Shown: positions 1-10,243, counted from the first letter of the stretch. The stretch: 64,000 bases of DNA from Flagellimonas algicola (GCF_005937185.1 NZ_VCNI01000001.1:988657-1052656); one strand, 5' to 3'. Notes: generated by a model not told the origin, from the letters alone. Numbers and translations are program-made.

Positions 1-1
1 T

Positions 2-1813
2 TCCACCAGTAATTTTTTGATTGACAACAGATCGCTCAAAATTGATGTAGAGGTAATGGATAGTGACTTGGCACCACGATATTGTGGGGTAACGATCAGC
101 AATCTCATTGTCCAGGAATCCCCAGATTGGTTAAAGAATAGGTTAAAGGCCATTGGTCTATCACCCATAAACAACGTAGTGGATGTGACCAACTACGTAC
201 TGCATGAACTGGGTCAACCGCTGCATGCCTTTGACGCCGCCAAAATCAAAGGTGGTAAAATTGAAGTAAAAACTTTACCGGCAGGTACCAAGTTCACCAC
301 ACTGGATGATGTGGAACGGGAACTGTACCAAGACGACCTCATGATCTGCGATAGTGACAATCCCATGTGTATCGCCGGTGTTTTTGGGGGAATTAATTCA
401 GGGGTTACCGAGCATACCTCAGCCATCTTTTTGGAAAGCGCCTATTTTAATCCGATTTCCATTAGAAAGTCAGCCAAACGCCATGGCCTAAATACCGATG
501 CTTCCTTCCGATTTGAAAGGGGCATTGACATCAACATCACAGAGTATGCCCTTAAAAGAGCCGCTCTTTTAATCAAGGAAATTGCTGGCGGGGATATTAG
601 TTCAGAAGTAGTGGATCTGTATCCCAAAAAGGTTCAGGAAAGACATGTTTTCCTCACCTTTGAGAAAATCAATTCTTTGATTGGTCAGGAAATTCCAAGA
701 GATACCATTAAGTCCATATTGTCTTCGTTGGAGATTAAGGTTAACAATGTTACCGAATCTGGACTGGGACTAACCATTCCCAACTATCGGGTGGATGTGG
801 AGCGCGAGGTTGATGTAATTGAAGAAATTTTAAGGGTTTACGGTTACAATAACATTGACTACAAGGAGAAGTTAACCGCTTCTATAGCTCAAACCTCGAA
901 ATTTGAAAACCATAGAATTCAAGATGTGGTAGCCAATATGCTGGCCGCCCAAGGTTTCTACGAAACTATGACCAATAGTTTGGTTGCTTCAGAAACCGAA
1001 CAGCGCTTGGAAATGGCTACCAATACAGTAGAAATGCTGAATCCATTGAGCGCGGATTTGTCGGTTTTGAGAACCCAAATGTTGTCTTCCGGTCTGCAGA
1101 CCATTGCATACAATATCAACAGGCAGAAAACCGATTTGCACCTTTTTGAATTTGGTAAAACCTATCATAAAGTTGACAATCAAAATCAGGAAAATCAGCA
1201 TCTGTCTCTTTTCGTTACCGGAGAAAGAAATAGAAATAGCTGGGCCGTTGGTTCCAGAACGACCGACTTTTTCTTTTTGAAGGGAACTTTGGATTCCATT
1301 TTTGATCGTTTGGGCTTAAAGGACATCAAAACCTCTCCCATTAGCGAAAAGGCGCTGACAGAAGGTTTGGTATGTAGCTCCCGAGGAAAACAGATTGCTA
1401 CTTTTGGTTTGGTTTCCAAAGGAATCTTAAAAGAATTTGATATCAAACAGGAAGTATTCTATGCCGATTTGGATTGGGATGCCATTCTTGGTTTGATCAG
1501 TACCCAAAATGTGGTTTTCCAAGAGATTCCAAAGTATCCGGAGGTCTCCAGGGATTTGGCCTTGTTGTTGGATGAAAAGATTTCATTCCAACAGGTCTAC
1601 GACCTGGCATGGGGTACGGAAAAGAAACTCCTTAAAAAAGTCAATTTGTTTGATGTTTATTTAGGCAAAAATCTACCAGAAGGAAAAAAATCATATGCAG
1701 TGAGCTTTACCCTTTTGGATGAAAAGAAGACCTTAACAGATAAGCAGATTGACAAAATCATGTCCAAGTTGATGACTCGCTATCAAAAGGAATTGGGTGC
1801 AGAACTAAGGTAA
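2..1813 (+). CDS. pheT: Phenylalanyl-tRNA synthetase beta subunit (5' truncated by window edge)
   Basis: This is the C-terminal part of the beta chain of the alpha2-beta2 enzyme that charges tRNA-Phe in the cytoplasm. The reading frame is open to the first base, so the gene begins outside the window. About 603 residues are visible of roughly 800 usual, so the N-terminal tRNA-binding (EMAP-like) part is missing. The B3/B4 editing domain comes first (NNVVDVTNYVLHELGQPLHAFD, then GLNTDASFRFERGID), followed by B5 and the catalytic-like core. A C-terminal FDX-ACB anticodon-binding domain (KYPEVSRDLALLLD) lies near residues 505-600. Its last 9 bases overlap the 3' end of the convergent FAS1 gene. 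The identity is certain. Confidence 0.97.
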   Translation, partial: STSNFLIDNRSLKIDVEVMDSDLAPRYCGVTISNLIVQESPDWLKNRLKAIGLSPINNVVDVTNYVLHELGQPLHAFDAAKIKGGKIEVKTLPAGTKFTTLDDVERELYQDDLMICDSDNPMCIAGVFGGINSGVTEHTSAIFLESAYFNPISIRKSAKRHGLNTDASFRFERGIDINITEYALKRAALLIKEIAGGDISSEVVDLYPKKVQERHVFLTFEKINSLIGQEIPRDTIKSILSSLEIKVNNVTESGLGLTIPNYRVDVEREVDVIEEILRVYGYNNIDYKEKLTASIAQTSKFENHRIQDVVANMLAAQGFYETMTNSLVASETEQRLEMATNTVEMLNPLSADLSVLRTQMLSSGLQTIAYNINRQKTDLHLFEFGKTYHKVDNQNQENQHLSLFVTGERNRNSWAVGSRTTDFFFLKGTLDSIFDRLGLKDIKTSPISEKALTEGLVCSSRGKQIATFGLVSKGILKEFDIKQEVFYADLDWDAILGLISTQNVVFQEIPKYPEVSRDLALLLDEKISFQQVYDLAWGTEKKLLKKVNLFDVYLGKNLPEGKKSYAVSFTLLDEKKTLTDKQIDKIMSKLMTRYQKELGAELR

Positions 1814-2356
1814 TGACCCCCAAGCGAGCGTTGGAACAATAACACTGTCTATTTCGTGGATTACCCTATTGCCCTGACTCACATCAGCTGTAGTTATCTT
1901 GGCAGTGTTGCCCACAGGATCTGTTAGCACAATATCGTAACCATCCAAATGGGCTACAAGCTTTTTCCCTTGAATGGTGGTGAAACTGGCCTTTCCATTC
2001 CCCTTGCACATGGCTCTTAAAATACGGGAAGCGGTAAGATGGCCAGCAACAATATGATACCCCAACAGTGATTTCAGTGCACTCTTGTCCTTCGAGTTCA
2101 TCAATTCTTCTATTCTACCCTTGGAAAAGCGCTCAAAGGCGGCATCGGATGGAGCAAAAACAGTAAAAGGTCCTGCATTGTCCAATATGGCATCCATTTC
2201 CGTAGCCTTTACGGCTGCGAAAAGAATTTTATGCTGTTCAGATTGGTGATTTTCCCTTATGGTTTCCTTAGTATTCTCAGCCATTTCTTGAGCGGAAACC
2301 CATGCCGAAGAGACAAGACATAGGCCAAGTAGGATTTTGGTTAAGGGGGCTTTCAT
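1805..2356 (-). CDS. Secreted fasciclin (FAS1) domain protein
   Basis: A 183-residue exported protein with one FAS1 domain, a fold associated with adhesion and surface attachment. Residues 1-22 form a Sec signal peptide ending in VSA before QEM. The two conserved FAS1 stretches are visible: GPFTVFAPSDAAFERF near residue 62 and the C-terminal NRVIHEIDSVIVP. The size fits the small bacterial one-domain FAS1 proteins. No cysteine lipobox is present, so it is probably periplasmic or released. The gene runs convergently into pheT and overlaps it by 9 bases, so neither gene has room for an intergenic terminator. The ligand is unknown. Confidence 0.9.
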   Translation of the reverse strand: MKAPLTKILLGLCLVSSAWVSAQEMAENTKETIRENHQSEQHKILFAAVKATEMDAILDNAGPFTVFAPSDAAFERFSKGRIEELMNSKDKSALKSLLGYHIVAGHLTASRILRAMCKGNGKASFTTIQGKKLVAHLDGYDIVLTDPVGNTAKITTADVSQGNRVIHEIDSVIVPTLAWGSLP

Positions 2357-2524
2357 AATCTTATAGTAATCTTTGGGGCTTTCAATTTGAAGGTGAATAA
2401 TCGTATGATTTTACGTTCAAATACCAAAAACATCGATAAGATACATTATTTTGACTAATTCTTGCTGTAAATAAAGGGTTGACGGGATATTTAACAAAAT
2501 GTTAACATTTACACTTTCACCACT

Positions 2525-2558
2525 TTGTTTCCATCATTTTTTCAAATCACTAACTTTG
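2525..2558 (+). promoter_or_regulatory. Candidate Bacteroidota-type promoter
   Basis: TTG at 2525-2527 and TAACTTTG at 2551-2558 are separated by 23 bases. They match the -33/-7 pattern of the Bacteroidota primary sigma factor at the upper end of the accepted spacing. The site lies 22 bases before the ATG at 2581. Confidence 0.6.
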
Positions 2559-2580
2559 AAGGAATTGCAGTGAAAAAAAG

Positions 2581-3300
2581 ATGATTTTGCCTTCCACCAA
2601 CATTCAGAAAAAACTAAACAAGCTTCGAAACAAAGAAAGTTCCGGAGATGCCCTGCTGCACGAAATCCGAAATTACTTAGCCGAGGTTCAAAAAGAGGAC
2701 AAGCGGATTAAAAACCAATTAAAATCTAAGATGGAAACCGGCCCTAACCTATTCCATTTTGACCTGCTGGACACTGACCGAATTTATCATTTGGAGCACA
2801 TCAAAAAAATCTGTATTGATTATCGGCTTCGGTTTTTGGATAGTCAATATTTCAAGGGTGAGATCCCTATGGATGCCTTAAATGAAATCAAAAAATTAGA
2901 AGCACAGCATCAAATCCAGTTGGGAGGTTATAAGATCATGGCTCCTTCAAAATTATTCAAGCTTAAGGACAAGGATGACCCCCTACTTTTTGTTCCTATG
3001 GGCAACAACTACTTTTATTTGGTGCATCAATGGGGCAATGATCTGCACCCACTACGAAAATGGCTGGTATGGCCCTTTAAGGGCATGGTCAATCTGGTGT
3101 TGTTTACCCTATTGTTGAGCTACGTGATAACCCTTTTGGTACCGGATGGCTTGTTCTCCAAAAATAATTCCACAGCTGAATTCTGGATCATCTTCTTTTT
3201 TATGTTCAAATGGATAGCAGCCGTGGTCATTTTTTACGGCTTCGCTTTGGGAAAGAACTTCAACCCCGCTATATGGAACAGTAAATACTTTAATGCTTAA
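2581..3300 (+). CDS. Uncharacterised membrane protein, two C-terminal TM helices
   Basis: A 239-residue protein I do not recognise. The first ~155 residues are soluble, charged and probably helical. Two hydrophobic segments follow, near residues 168-186 (MVNLVLFTLLLSYVITLLV) and 205-223 (FWIIFFFMFKWIAAVVIFY), and a short tail ends in NSKYFNA. There is no signal peptide, so it should sit in the inner membrane with a large cytoplasmic N-terminal part. It has its own promoter-like site and is monocistronic. Its stop codon abuts the stop codon of the convergent ABC-F gene. No function is proposed. Confidence 0.75.
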   Translation: MILPSTNIQKKLNKLRNKESSGDALLHEIRNYLAEVQKEDKRIKNQLKSKMETGPNLFHFDLLDTDRIYHLEHIKKICIDYRLRFLDSQYFKGEIPMDALNEIKKLEAQHQIQLGGYKIMAPSKLFKLKDKDDPLLFVPMGNNYFYLVHQWGNDLHPLRKWLVWPFKGMVNLVLFTLLLSYVITLLVPDGLFSKNNSTAEFWIIFFFMFKWIAAVVIFYGFALGKNFNPAIWNSKYFNA

Positions 3301-4995
<1,695 letters not shown>

Positions 4996-5068
4996 TTATT
5001 AAACTACACAAAAACAAGCTTTTACAACATTTAACTAGCCATTAACAAGCTATGGGTTCAGCTATACT

Positions 5069-5076
5069 TAATTTTG
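5069..5076 (+). promoter_or_regulatory. Candidate -7 promoter element
   Basis: TAATTTTG matches TAnnTTTG and lies 27 bases before the ATG at 5104. No clear TTG -33 box is seen. A possible upstream TTG start at 5074 lies inside this motif, which supports the ATG at 5104. Confidence 0.5.
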
Positions 5077-5103
5077 TTGGTCAAATGTGATTGTTTCCAT
5101 TGT

Positions 5104-6489
5104 ATGATTAGATTTTTACTCGGCCTCTCCCTTTTCTCGATTTTGTCGTGTACTGATAAATCAGGAGAATGTCCTACGGTCTTTTTTGGAGGGGAAATAG
5201 TGAATCCTACCAGCGAGTATGTTGTTCTGTACAGAAACGACACGTATATCGATTCTGCTCAACTGGACACCGGAAACCGCTTCTCCTTTAAACTTCAGGG
5301 TATAGAGGAAGGGCTCTATCATTTTGACCACAATCCGGAACTTCAATATCTATACTTACAGGAGGGCGATAGCATTCTCATTCGATTGAATACAATGGAA
5401 TTTGATGAGTCCTTGGTATTTTCCGGCGAAGGAAGTGAAATCAACAATTTTTTGATTGAGATGTTCTTAGCCAATGAAAAGGAGGAACATGAAGTATATG
5501 GACTGTTTCATCTTCCCCCGGAAGAGTTCCGATCAAAGATGGATTCGCTCCAGGCTGCCAAGCTGGAACATTTGAACGAATTGGTTGCGGAAAACCAATT
5601 GTCTGAAAAGGCCATTAACTTAGCCAAGGCTTCTGTAAATTTTCAAAGTTATACCCATAGGGAAGCCTACCCGTTTTACCATAAGAAGAAAACAGGAGGC
5701 GAGGAGTTTCCTAGCCTTCCCGATAGTTTTTACGCTTACCGCAAAACCGTGAACCTCAATGATCGGGAGCTGGCATATTTTCGACCTTATTTTGACTACA
5801 TCAAATACCATTTTGGGAATTTGTCCTATATGGCCTGCATGGAAGATTGCGGAGTAATGGAAAAGCCAGCCTTGGGACGATTGCACTACAACAAGCACAA
5901 ATTGAGCTTGGTGGATAGTTTGGTTGATGACAATGAGCTTAGGAATTTGCTGTTCCGAAACATTGCTATGGATTATCTGTTAAGGGAACATTCCGCCAGT
6001 CAAGAGTGTCAGATATTTATTGATAAGTTCCGAAAACTCTCTTCCAGTGACGAGCATAAACAAGAGATAACCGACCTCTACGATGGTATCCAAAAACTAC
6101 AGCCCAATAAGGAGCTTCCAGATGTTTCCATCGTAGATGTAAATAACGAGCCAGTGTCGATCAAGGAAATAGGAAAGGATGGGAAAACGGTTTTTTACTT
6201 CTGGACGGGATCACAAAAAAAGCATCTAAAGAATGTTGTTAAATATGTGGCCAAGTATCAGAAGAAGCATCCAGAGTACCGCTTTGTGGGCATCAATGTA
6301 AAAACGGGCTACACCCAATGGCAAAACTTATTGGAAGAGTACAATCTGGATAAAGCCAACCAATTCCATGCCGCCGACTTTGAGGAAATCCAGACAACCA
6401 TGATCTTGGACGATCTTTATAAATGCGTGATCACAGAGGACAATGTGATTGTGGATGCCTTCGCCAATCTAAAAAAGCCCCAAATATAA
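5104..6489 (+). CDS. Lipoprotein with degenerate TlpA/thioredoxin-like C-terminal domain
   Basis: A 461-residue envelope protein. It starts with a lipoprotein signal peptide (MIRFLLGLSLFSILSC) whose cysteine is residue 16. The N-terminal region resembles the beta-rich domain that precedes thioredoxin folds in Bacteroidota TlpA-like proteins (a substrate-binding DUF4369-like layout, by position only). The middle is helical. The last ~120 residues have the shape of a TlpA-like domain (ELPDVSIVDVNNEPVSI, then VFYFWTG). Where WCxxC is expected, the sequence reads WTGSQKKH, so both redox cysteines are absent. It is therefore unlikely to be a thiol oxidoreductase and may bind or scaffold a partner. 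The gene ends in a terminator that overlaps its stop codon. Confidence 0.8.
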   Translation: MIRFLLGLSLFSILSCTDKSGECPTVFFGGEIVNPTSEYVVLYRNDTYIDSAQLDTGNRFSFKLQGIEEGLYHFDHNPELQYLYLQEGDSILIRLNTMEFDESLVFSGEGSEINNFLIEMFLANEKEEHEVYGLFHLPPEEFRSKMDSLQAAKLEHLNELVAENQLSEKAINLAKASVNFQSYTHREAYPFYHKKKTGGEEFPSLPDSFYAYRKTVNLNDRELAYFRPYFDYIKYHFGNLSYMACMEDCGVMEKPALGRLHYNKHKLSLVDSLVDDNELRNLLFRNIAMDYLLREHSASQECQIFIDKFRKLSSSDEHKQEITDLYDGIQKLQPNKELPDVSIVDVNNEPVSIKEIGKDGKTVFYFWTGSQKKHLKNVVKYVAKYQKKHPEYRFVGINVKTGYTQWQNLLEEYNLDKANQFHAADFEEIQTTMILDDLYKCVITEDNVIVDAFANLKKPQI

Positions 6490-6502
6490 ATTCAGGGCTT
6501 TT
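6473..6502. terminator. Bidirectional intrinsic terminator
   Basis: AAAAGCCC (6473-6480) and GGGCTTTT (6495-6502) form an 8-bp stem around a 14-base loop that contains the stop codon of the upstream gene. A and T runs on both sides let it serve both that gene and the convergent transaldolase gene. Confidence 0.8.
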
Positions 6503-6524
6503 CCAAAATCATTTTTCTTTCTGT

Positions 6525-7181
6525 TTAGGAATTTCCTTTGCGGTAGTCCGCCAAGAATTTCTCCAAACCTATATCCGTCAACGGGTGTTTCAACAATCCT
6601 GTAATGGATGAAAGTGGGCCGGTCATAACATCCGCTCCAATCTTGGCACAATCGATCACGTGCATGGTATGTCTAATGGAAGCCGCCAAGATTTGCGTTT
6701 CAAATCCGTAGTTGTCATAAATCTGACGGATTTCCGCAATCAGATTAAGACCATCCGTAGAAATATCGTCCAACCTTCCCAAGAAAGGAGACACATAGGT
6801 AGCTCCAGCTTTGGCAGCCAATAATGCCTGTCCAGGGGAAAATACCAGGGTGCAATTGGTTCGGATTCCGTTATCTGAAAAATATTTCAAGGCTTTTACC
6901 CCGTCTTTGATCATAGGTACTTTTACCACAATTTGATCATGAAGTTTGGCAAGCTCCTCCCCTTCTTTGACCATGTTGTCAAAATCAGTGGCAACCACTT
7001 CTGCGGAAACATCCCCATCCACAATGTTGCAGATGTCCACATAATGTTTTAGAATATTTTCAGTTCCGGTAATACCTTCCTTGGCCATGAGCGAAGGGTT
7101 GGTGGTAACCCCATCCAAAACACCCAATTGCTCTGCTTCGGCAATTTGGTCCAAGTTGGCTGTGTCTATAAAAAATTTCAT
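6525..7181 (-). CDS. tal: Transaldolase, small TalC/FSA type
   Basis: A 218-residue single-domain TIM-barrel enzyme of the transaldolase/fructose-6-phosphate aldolase family, acting in the non-oxidative pentose phosphate pathway. The family opening [13 protein letters not shown], the segment [14 protein letters not shown] and the Schiff-base lysine region IVVKVPM are all present, as are [25 protein letters not shown] and the C-terminal [12 protein letters not shown]. The short length separates it from the ~310-residue TalA/B type. Substrate preference, transaldolase or F6P aldolase, cannot be settled from the sequence. It is monocistronic, with an unusual palindrome upstream. Confidence 0.93.
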   Translation of the reverse strand: MKFFIDTANLDQIAEAEQLGVLDGVTTNPSLMAKEGITGTENILKHYVDICNIVDGDVSAEVVATDFDNMVKEGEELAKLHDQIVVKVPMIKDGVKALKYFSDNGIRTNCTLVFSPGQALLAAKAGATYVSPFLGRLDDISTDGLNLIAEIRQIYDNYGFETQILAASIRHTMHVIDCAKIGADVMTGPLSSITGLLKHPLTDIGLEKFLADYRKGNS

Positions 7182-7200
7182 CCTGCTTAAGCTGTTTTTT

Positions 7201-7235
7201 ATGTTGTAATAGAATTCGTTGCGAATTTACAACAT
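7201..7235. repeat. Long interrupted palindrome upstream of tal
   Basis: ATGTTGTA (7201-7208) is the exact inverse of TACAACAT (7228-7235). Inside them AATTCG (7213-7218) and CGAATT (7222-7227) form a second inverted pair around TTG. The only asymmetry is a 4-base ATAG bulge on the left. It starts 20 bases upstream of the tal ATG and could be an operator or a hairpin in the leader. Confidence 0.6.
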
Positions 7236-7284
7236 TAAGAAGGCACGGCTTCACAAATGGGATAAAATAAATGTTAGGCAGTAC

Positions 7285-7701
7285 CTATTCCACTACCTGA
7301 ATTGTGAACTGTCTTGTGGTTGAATCCGAGCAGGTTGGACTGCCATCGTAGCCATAGTAATCATAGGATTCCACAAAGAGCTCCACGGTAAATCTATAAG
7401 TACCCCGTTCCTCTGGTTGCCCAAAGAGCTCCACGGACCTACGTCTAAAGTCATAGGAAATGCCTGGCGGAAGATCGCCATAGACCACAAAATCGTAAAT
7501 ATAGTCGTTGTCGTTGACCTCGTTACTGATCTCCGCAGTTACCTCGTCATAGTACCTTTCCCCAACAAAACCGATTTCCAAAGGTCTATCATGAAGTTCT
7601 GGATTGATGTTGAAAACGCACTCGTAAATCTCGTCGCAGCCTTGAAAAAGAAAAGTTGATGCTGCCAATAAAATGATGGTTGTAATGTTCTTTGGTTTCA
7701 T
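7285..7701 (-). CDS. Small lipoprotein with Ig-like domain
   Basis: A 138-residue protein of unknown role. The chosen start (MKPKNITTIILLAAST) gives a lipoprotein signal with lipobox FQGC at about residue 21. The frame extends 8 codons further upstream, but that start has a worse signal sequence. The mature part resembles a putative Ig/cadherin-like fold: DLPPGISYDFRRRSVELFGQPEERGTYRF has the 'PPGLS... G TP... G' pattern of secreted Ig-like repeats. The C-terminus is beta-strand rich (QFTIQVVE). It lies 36 bases downstream of the SDR gene and may be co-transcribed with it. Confidence 0.7.
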   Translation of the reverse strand: MKPKNITTIILLAASTFLFQGCDEIYECVFNINPELHDRPLEIGFVGERYYDEVTAEISNEVNDNDYIYDFVVYGDLPPGISYDFRRRSVELFGQPEERGTYRFTVELFVESYDYYGYDGSPTCSDSTTRQFTIQVVE

Positions 7702-7737
7702 GTTTATAATGAAATCAAAAAACATGCCATCGTGTTT

Positions 7738-8547
7738 TTACAGCTTGTAATGGTTGAGCAAAAGCTTCTCGTAAACCCGGCCGGGAAGCACTCTTTTCAG
7801 CAGCAGCGAAAGCCTTTGCGTAAATTCCCCAACGGGATAGTGCACCTTGGTTTTTTTCTTTTGAATGATCTGATGGACTTTCTTTGCCACTTGCAGGGGA
7901 TCTCCTCCGGCGTCCACATGTTCGTTCATCAAGTCCAAACTGCGCTGGTAGTCTTCCTCATAAGCCGAATCCTTAATCACCGGAGCATGATAACGACCGG
8001 CAGCGATATTGGTGGCAAAATCGCCAGGAGCCAAATTGGTGATGGATATCCCAAATTTCTTGGTTTCCATCCGGAGGGATTCGGTTACTAAATTTAATGC
8101 ACCCTTGGTAGCCGAATAATATCCTCTAAAGGGCAGTCCCATATAACCGGCAATGGAAGTAGTGTTGATGATCAGTCCCCCACCTTGTTTGCGCATTTGG
8201 GGCAAAACGGCCTTCATCATATGGATGGGGCCATGAAAATTGGTATCAAACACATTCAGGATCTCCTCATGGGGAGTTTCCTCAACGGGACCCGTTATGC
8301 CAACTCCGGCGTTGTTGATCAGCACATCCAACCTACTTGCTTTGGCAATGACCTCACTTACCGCTTGTTGGACACTCTCTGGAAGTTTCACATCCAATTG
8401 GATAAGTTCAAAAGCAGAAAAATCAGGGTGTTTATTAGGATTTCGCGTAGTGCCATAGACCTTGTATCCCTTTTCGGTAAGATAAGTCCCCACAGATTTT
8501 CCTATACCTGAGGAACCGCCGGTGATCAGTACAACTTTTTTATCCAT
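7738..8547 (-). CDS. Short-chain dehydrogenase/reductase
   Basis: A 269-residue classical SDR. The NAD(P)-binding motif TGGSSGIG starts near residue 8. NNAGVG lies near residue 80, the catalytic serine is in NTTSIAGYMG, and the YxxxK motif is in YYSATKGALN near residue 145. The N-terminal TTRNP after the second strand favours NADP(H). The C-terminal ~60 residues (HYPVGEFTQRLSLLLKRVLPGRVYEKLL) resemble SDRs that act on lipids or retinol-like substrates, but the substrate cannot be assigned. It is followed on the same strand by the small Ig-like lipoprotein. Confidence 0.9.
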   Translation of the reverse strand: MDKKVVLITGGSSGIGKSVGTYLTEKGYKVYGTTRNPNKHPDFSAFELIQLDVKLPESVQQAVSEVIAKASRLDVLINNAGVGITGPVEETPHEEILNVFDTNFHGPIHMMKAVLPQMRKQGGGLIINTTSIAGYMGLPFRGYYSATKGALNLVTESLRMETKKFGISITNLAPGDFATNIAAGRYHAPVIKDSAYEEDYQRSLDLMNEHVDAGGDPLQVAKKVHQIIQKKKTKVHYPVGEFTQRLSLLLKRVLPGRVYEKLLLNHYKL

Positions 8548-8608
8548 GTTTGCAATTTGAAATTGGGCTGGAAAGATACATGATCAGGAGAATTTAGGGT
8601 ACAAAAAA

Positions 8609-8705
8609 AGGCAAGCTACCTACATCGCACCGCTACAACCACATACCCTTGCTGCGTTCCCGCCCTGGGGGATTCTGCAGGAGCTGGTCGTGTAGGACTT
8701 GCCAA
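8609..8705 (-). ncRNA. ffs: Signal recognition particle RNA, small bacterial type (4.5S)
   Basis: On the minus strand the ~97-base transcript begins GGCAAGTCC and ends ...GCTTGCC, so its ends pair. The apical part contains CAGGGCGGGAACGCAGCAAGGG, which has the GGAA-type tetraloop and the asymmetric internal loop (GCAGCAAGG) that bind the Ffh M domain. A near-perfect promoter ends 4-5 bases before the predicted 5' end. It lies alone between the SDR gene and the glutamine cyclotransferase gene. The ends are good to a few bases. Confidence 0.88.
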
Positions 8706-8708
8706 ATG

Positions 8709-8739
8709 CAAATATACGACCATTTTAAATTTGCTGCAA
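8709..8739 (-). promoter_or_regulatory. Promoter of ffs
   Basis: Minus-strand TTG (8737-8739), 20 bases, then TATATTTG (8709-8716). This perfect TTG-N20-TAnnTTTG predicts a transcription start at about 8704-8706, exactly where the pairing of SRP RNA ends requires it. Confidence 0.85.
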
Positions 8740-8761
8740 TCCCATTTCATTCTTAATTTCG
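8731..8761 (+). promoter_or_regulatory. Candidate promoter of the glutamine cyclotransferase operon
   Basis: TTG (8731-8733), 20 bases, then TAATTTCG (8754-8761), one mismatch from TAnnTTTG, 19 bases before the ATG at 8781. It overlaps the divergent ffs promoter, so the two polymerase sites may compete. Confidence 0.4.
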
Positions 8762-8780
8762 ATAACCAAGTCTCAACACA

Positions 8781-9848
8781 ATGAAAAAAGCGATTAGCAC
8801 CATGGTCAAGCTATTTTCCATATTTGGTTTCCTGCTCTTTTTCCTCGGATGCGGGGAGGCCGACCCTACCAAATTTTTTGCCATACAATTGGAAGGTAAC
8901 GGTAATAAATTCCAACAAAACCAAGAAGTCGGAATTACACTTAAAAACAAGAAAGAAGCCCATGTTTCCTCCGTCCATTATACGTTGGACGCAAAAGAAC
9001 TATCGGAAAGCAACGGTCAAATCCGATTAAGCGCCAAGACGCTGGGAAATAAAGAACTGGTAGCCAAAATTCGCCTGGGAGACCAGATGGTAGAAATCAA
9101 GAAAAAAATCAAACTTTTGGCCGAATCTTCTCCGGAAATTTACACCTATGAAATCCTTAATACCTACCCGCACGATCAAACGGCCTATACCCAAGGACTG
9201 GAATTTCACAATGGGATTTTATACGAGAGTACTGGAAAAAGAGGATTCTCCACGGTGCGTAAGGTAAATTTTGAAACCGGCGAGGTTTTGGATAAAATTG
9301 ATATGGACACCGATGTTTTTGGGGAAGGCATCACCTTGCTCAATGATCAGCTGTACCACCTCACCTGGCAAAAGCGAATGGGCTATGTGTATGACCCCAA
9401 TACCCTGGAGAAAAAAAAGGATTTCAGTTATGGAAAAAGCCGTGAGGGCTGGGGCCTTTGCAATGATGGCTCCAAAATCTACAAAAGCGACGGCACCGAA
9501 AAAATATGGTTCTTGGATCCAGGGACCCTAGAGGAAATGGGCTATATAGAAACCGTGACCAACAAATCCATCTTTAACAAGGCCAATGAACTGGAGTACG
9601 TGAATGGGAAAATCTATGCCAATGTTTACCTAAAAGAAAGCATGATGATCATTGATGCCACTTCTGGGGCCATAGAAGGGGTCATCAACTTTGGAGGGCT
9701 CAAGAACAAAATTAGGAAGGGTGCCAATTGGGACGAAGGTAATTCCGTACTCAATGGGGTGGCCTATCACAAAGAACGGGGCACCTTCTTCGTCACCGGA
9801 AAAAACTGGGACAAACTCTTCGAGGTTCAAATCCGAAAAAAAGACTGA
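8781..9848 (+). CDS. Glutaminyl-peptide cyclotransferase, lipoprotein
   Basis: A 355-residue lipoprotein (lipobox FLGC at about residue 24) of the plant/bacterial glutamine cyclotransferase family, a five-bladed beta-propeller that converts N-terminal Gln to pyroglutamate. After an N-terminal Ig-like extension (about residues 30-115), the propeller begins with NTYPHDQTAYTQGLEF. Further family motifs follow: GILYESTG, VFGEGIT, LTWQKRMGYVYD, EGWGLCNDGSKIYKSDGT and NELEYVNGKIYANVY. It would act in the periplasm or on the cell surface. Its TGA overlaps the ATG of the next gene by one base, so it is the first gene of a three-gene operon. Confidence 0.93.
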   Translation: MKKAISTMVKLFSIFGFLLFFLGCGEADPTKFFAIQLEGNGNKFQQNQEVGITLKNKKEAHVSSVHYTLDAKELSESNGQIRLSAKTLGNKELVAKIRLGDQMVEIKKKIKLLAESSPEIYTYEILNTYPHDQTAYTQGLEFHNGILYESTGKRGFSTVRKVNFETGEVLDKIDMDTDVFGEGITLLNDQLYHLTWQKRMGYVYDPNTLEKKKDFSYGKSREGWGLCNDGSKIYKSDGTEKIWFLDPGTLEEMGYIETVTNKSIFNKANELEYVNGKIYANVYLKESMMIIDATSGAIEGVINFGGLKNKIRKGANWDEGNSVLNGVAYHKERGTFFVTGKNWDKLFEVQIRKKD

Positions 9849-10243
9849 TGCAATCCTATTCCGAAGTCCTGACCGTACAGGAACAGGATCTGGACGACAA
9901 CCAGCACGTAAACAACGTGCGCTACGTGGAATGGGTACAGAACATTTCCAAAAAACATTGGGAAGCAGCCACGAATCCAGATATCCGCAAAAACATGATC
10001 TGGGTGGTCAAAAACCACAACATCTCCTACCAACGTTCTGCCTTGCTGGGGGACGAGCTCCTGCTGAAAACACATATTCAGAAAACCCAAGGCCCGCTCT
10101 CTATCCGGGTAGTTGAGATCCATCACAATAAAACAGGGCAACTTATAGTTAAGGCTATTACAGAATGGTGCCTTTTGGACGCAATAAGCTTACGACCCAA
10201 ACGTGTCCCGGAAGCCATTCAAAAACTATTCAAGGGAACGTGA
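9848..10243 (+). CDS. Hotdog-fold acyl thioesterase
   Basis: A 131-residue single hotdog-domain protein that should hydrolyse an acyl-CoA or acyl-ACP thioester in the cytoplasm. The family motif is QDLDDNQHVNNVRYVEWVQ near residues 12-30, where Asp and the HVNN helix form the active-site region. The pattern is closest to the YbgC/FatA-like thioesterases. It overlaps the preceding gene by one base and the following lipoprotein gene by four (GTGA), so translation is probably coupled. The physiological substrate is unknown. Confidence 0.85.
   Translation: MQSYSEVLTVQEQDLDDNQHVNNVRYVEWVQNISKKHWEAATNPDIRKNMIWVVKNHNISYQRSALLGDELLLKTHIQKTQGPLSIRVVEIHHNKTGQLIVKAITEWCLLDAISLRPKRVPEAIQKLFKGT

Noticed and set aside
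6060-6611. Small ORFs around 6423 and 6469
   Set aside because: They overlap real genes and the terminator, and show no family or signal sequence.
10165-10239. Upstream extension of the beta-helix-like lipoprotein
   Set aside because: The extension lies inside the thioesterase gene and would destroy the signal peptide position. The GTG at 10240 is coupled to the preceding stop.
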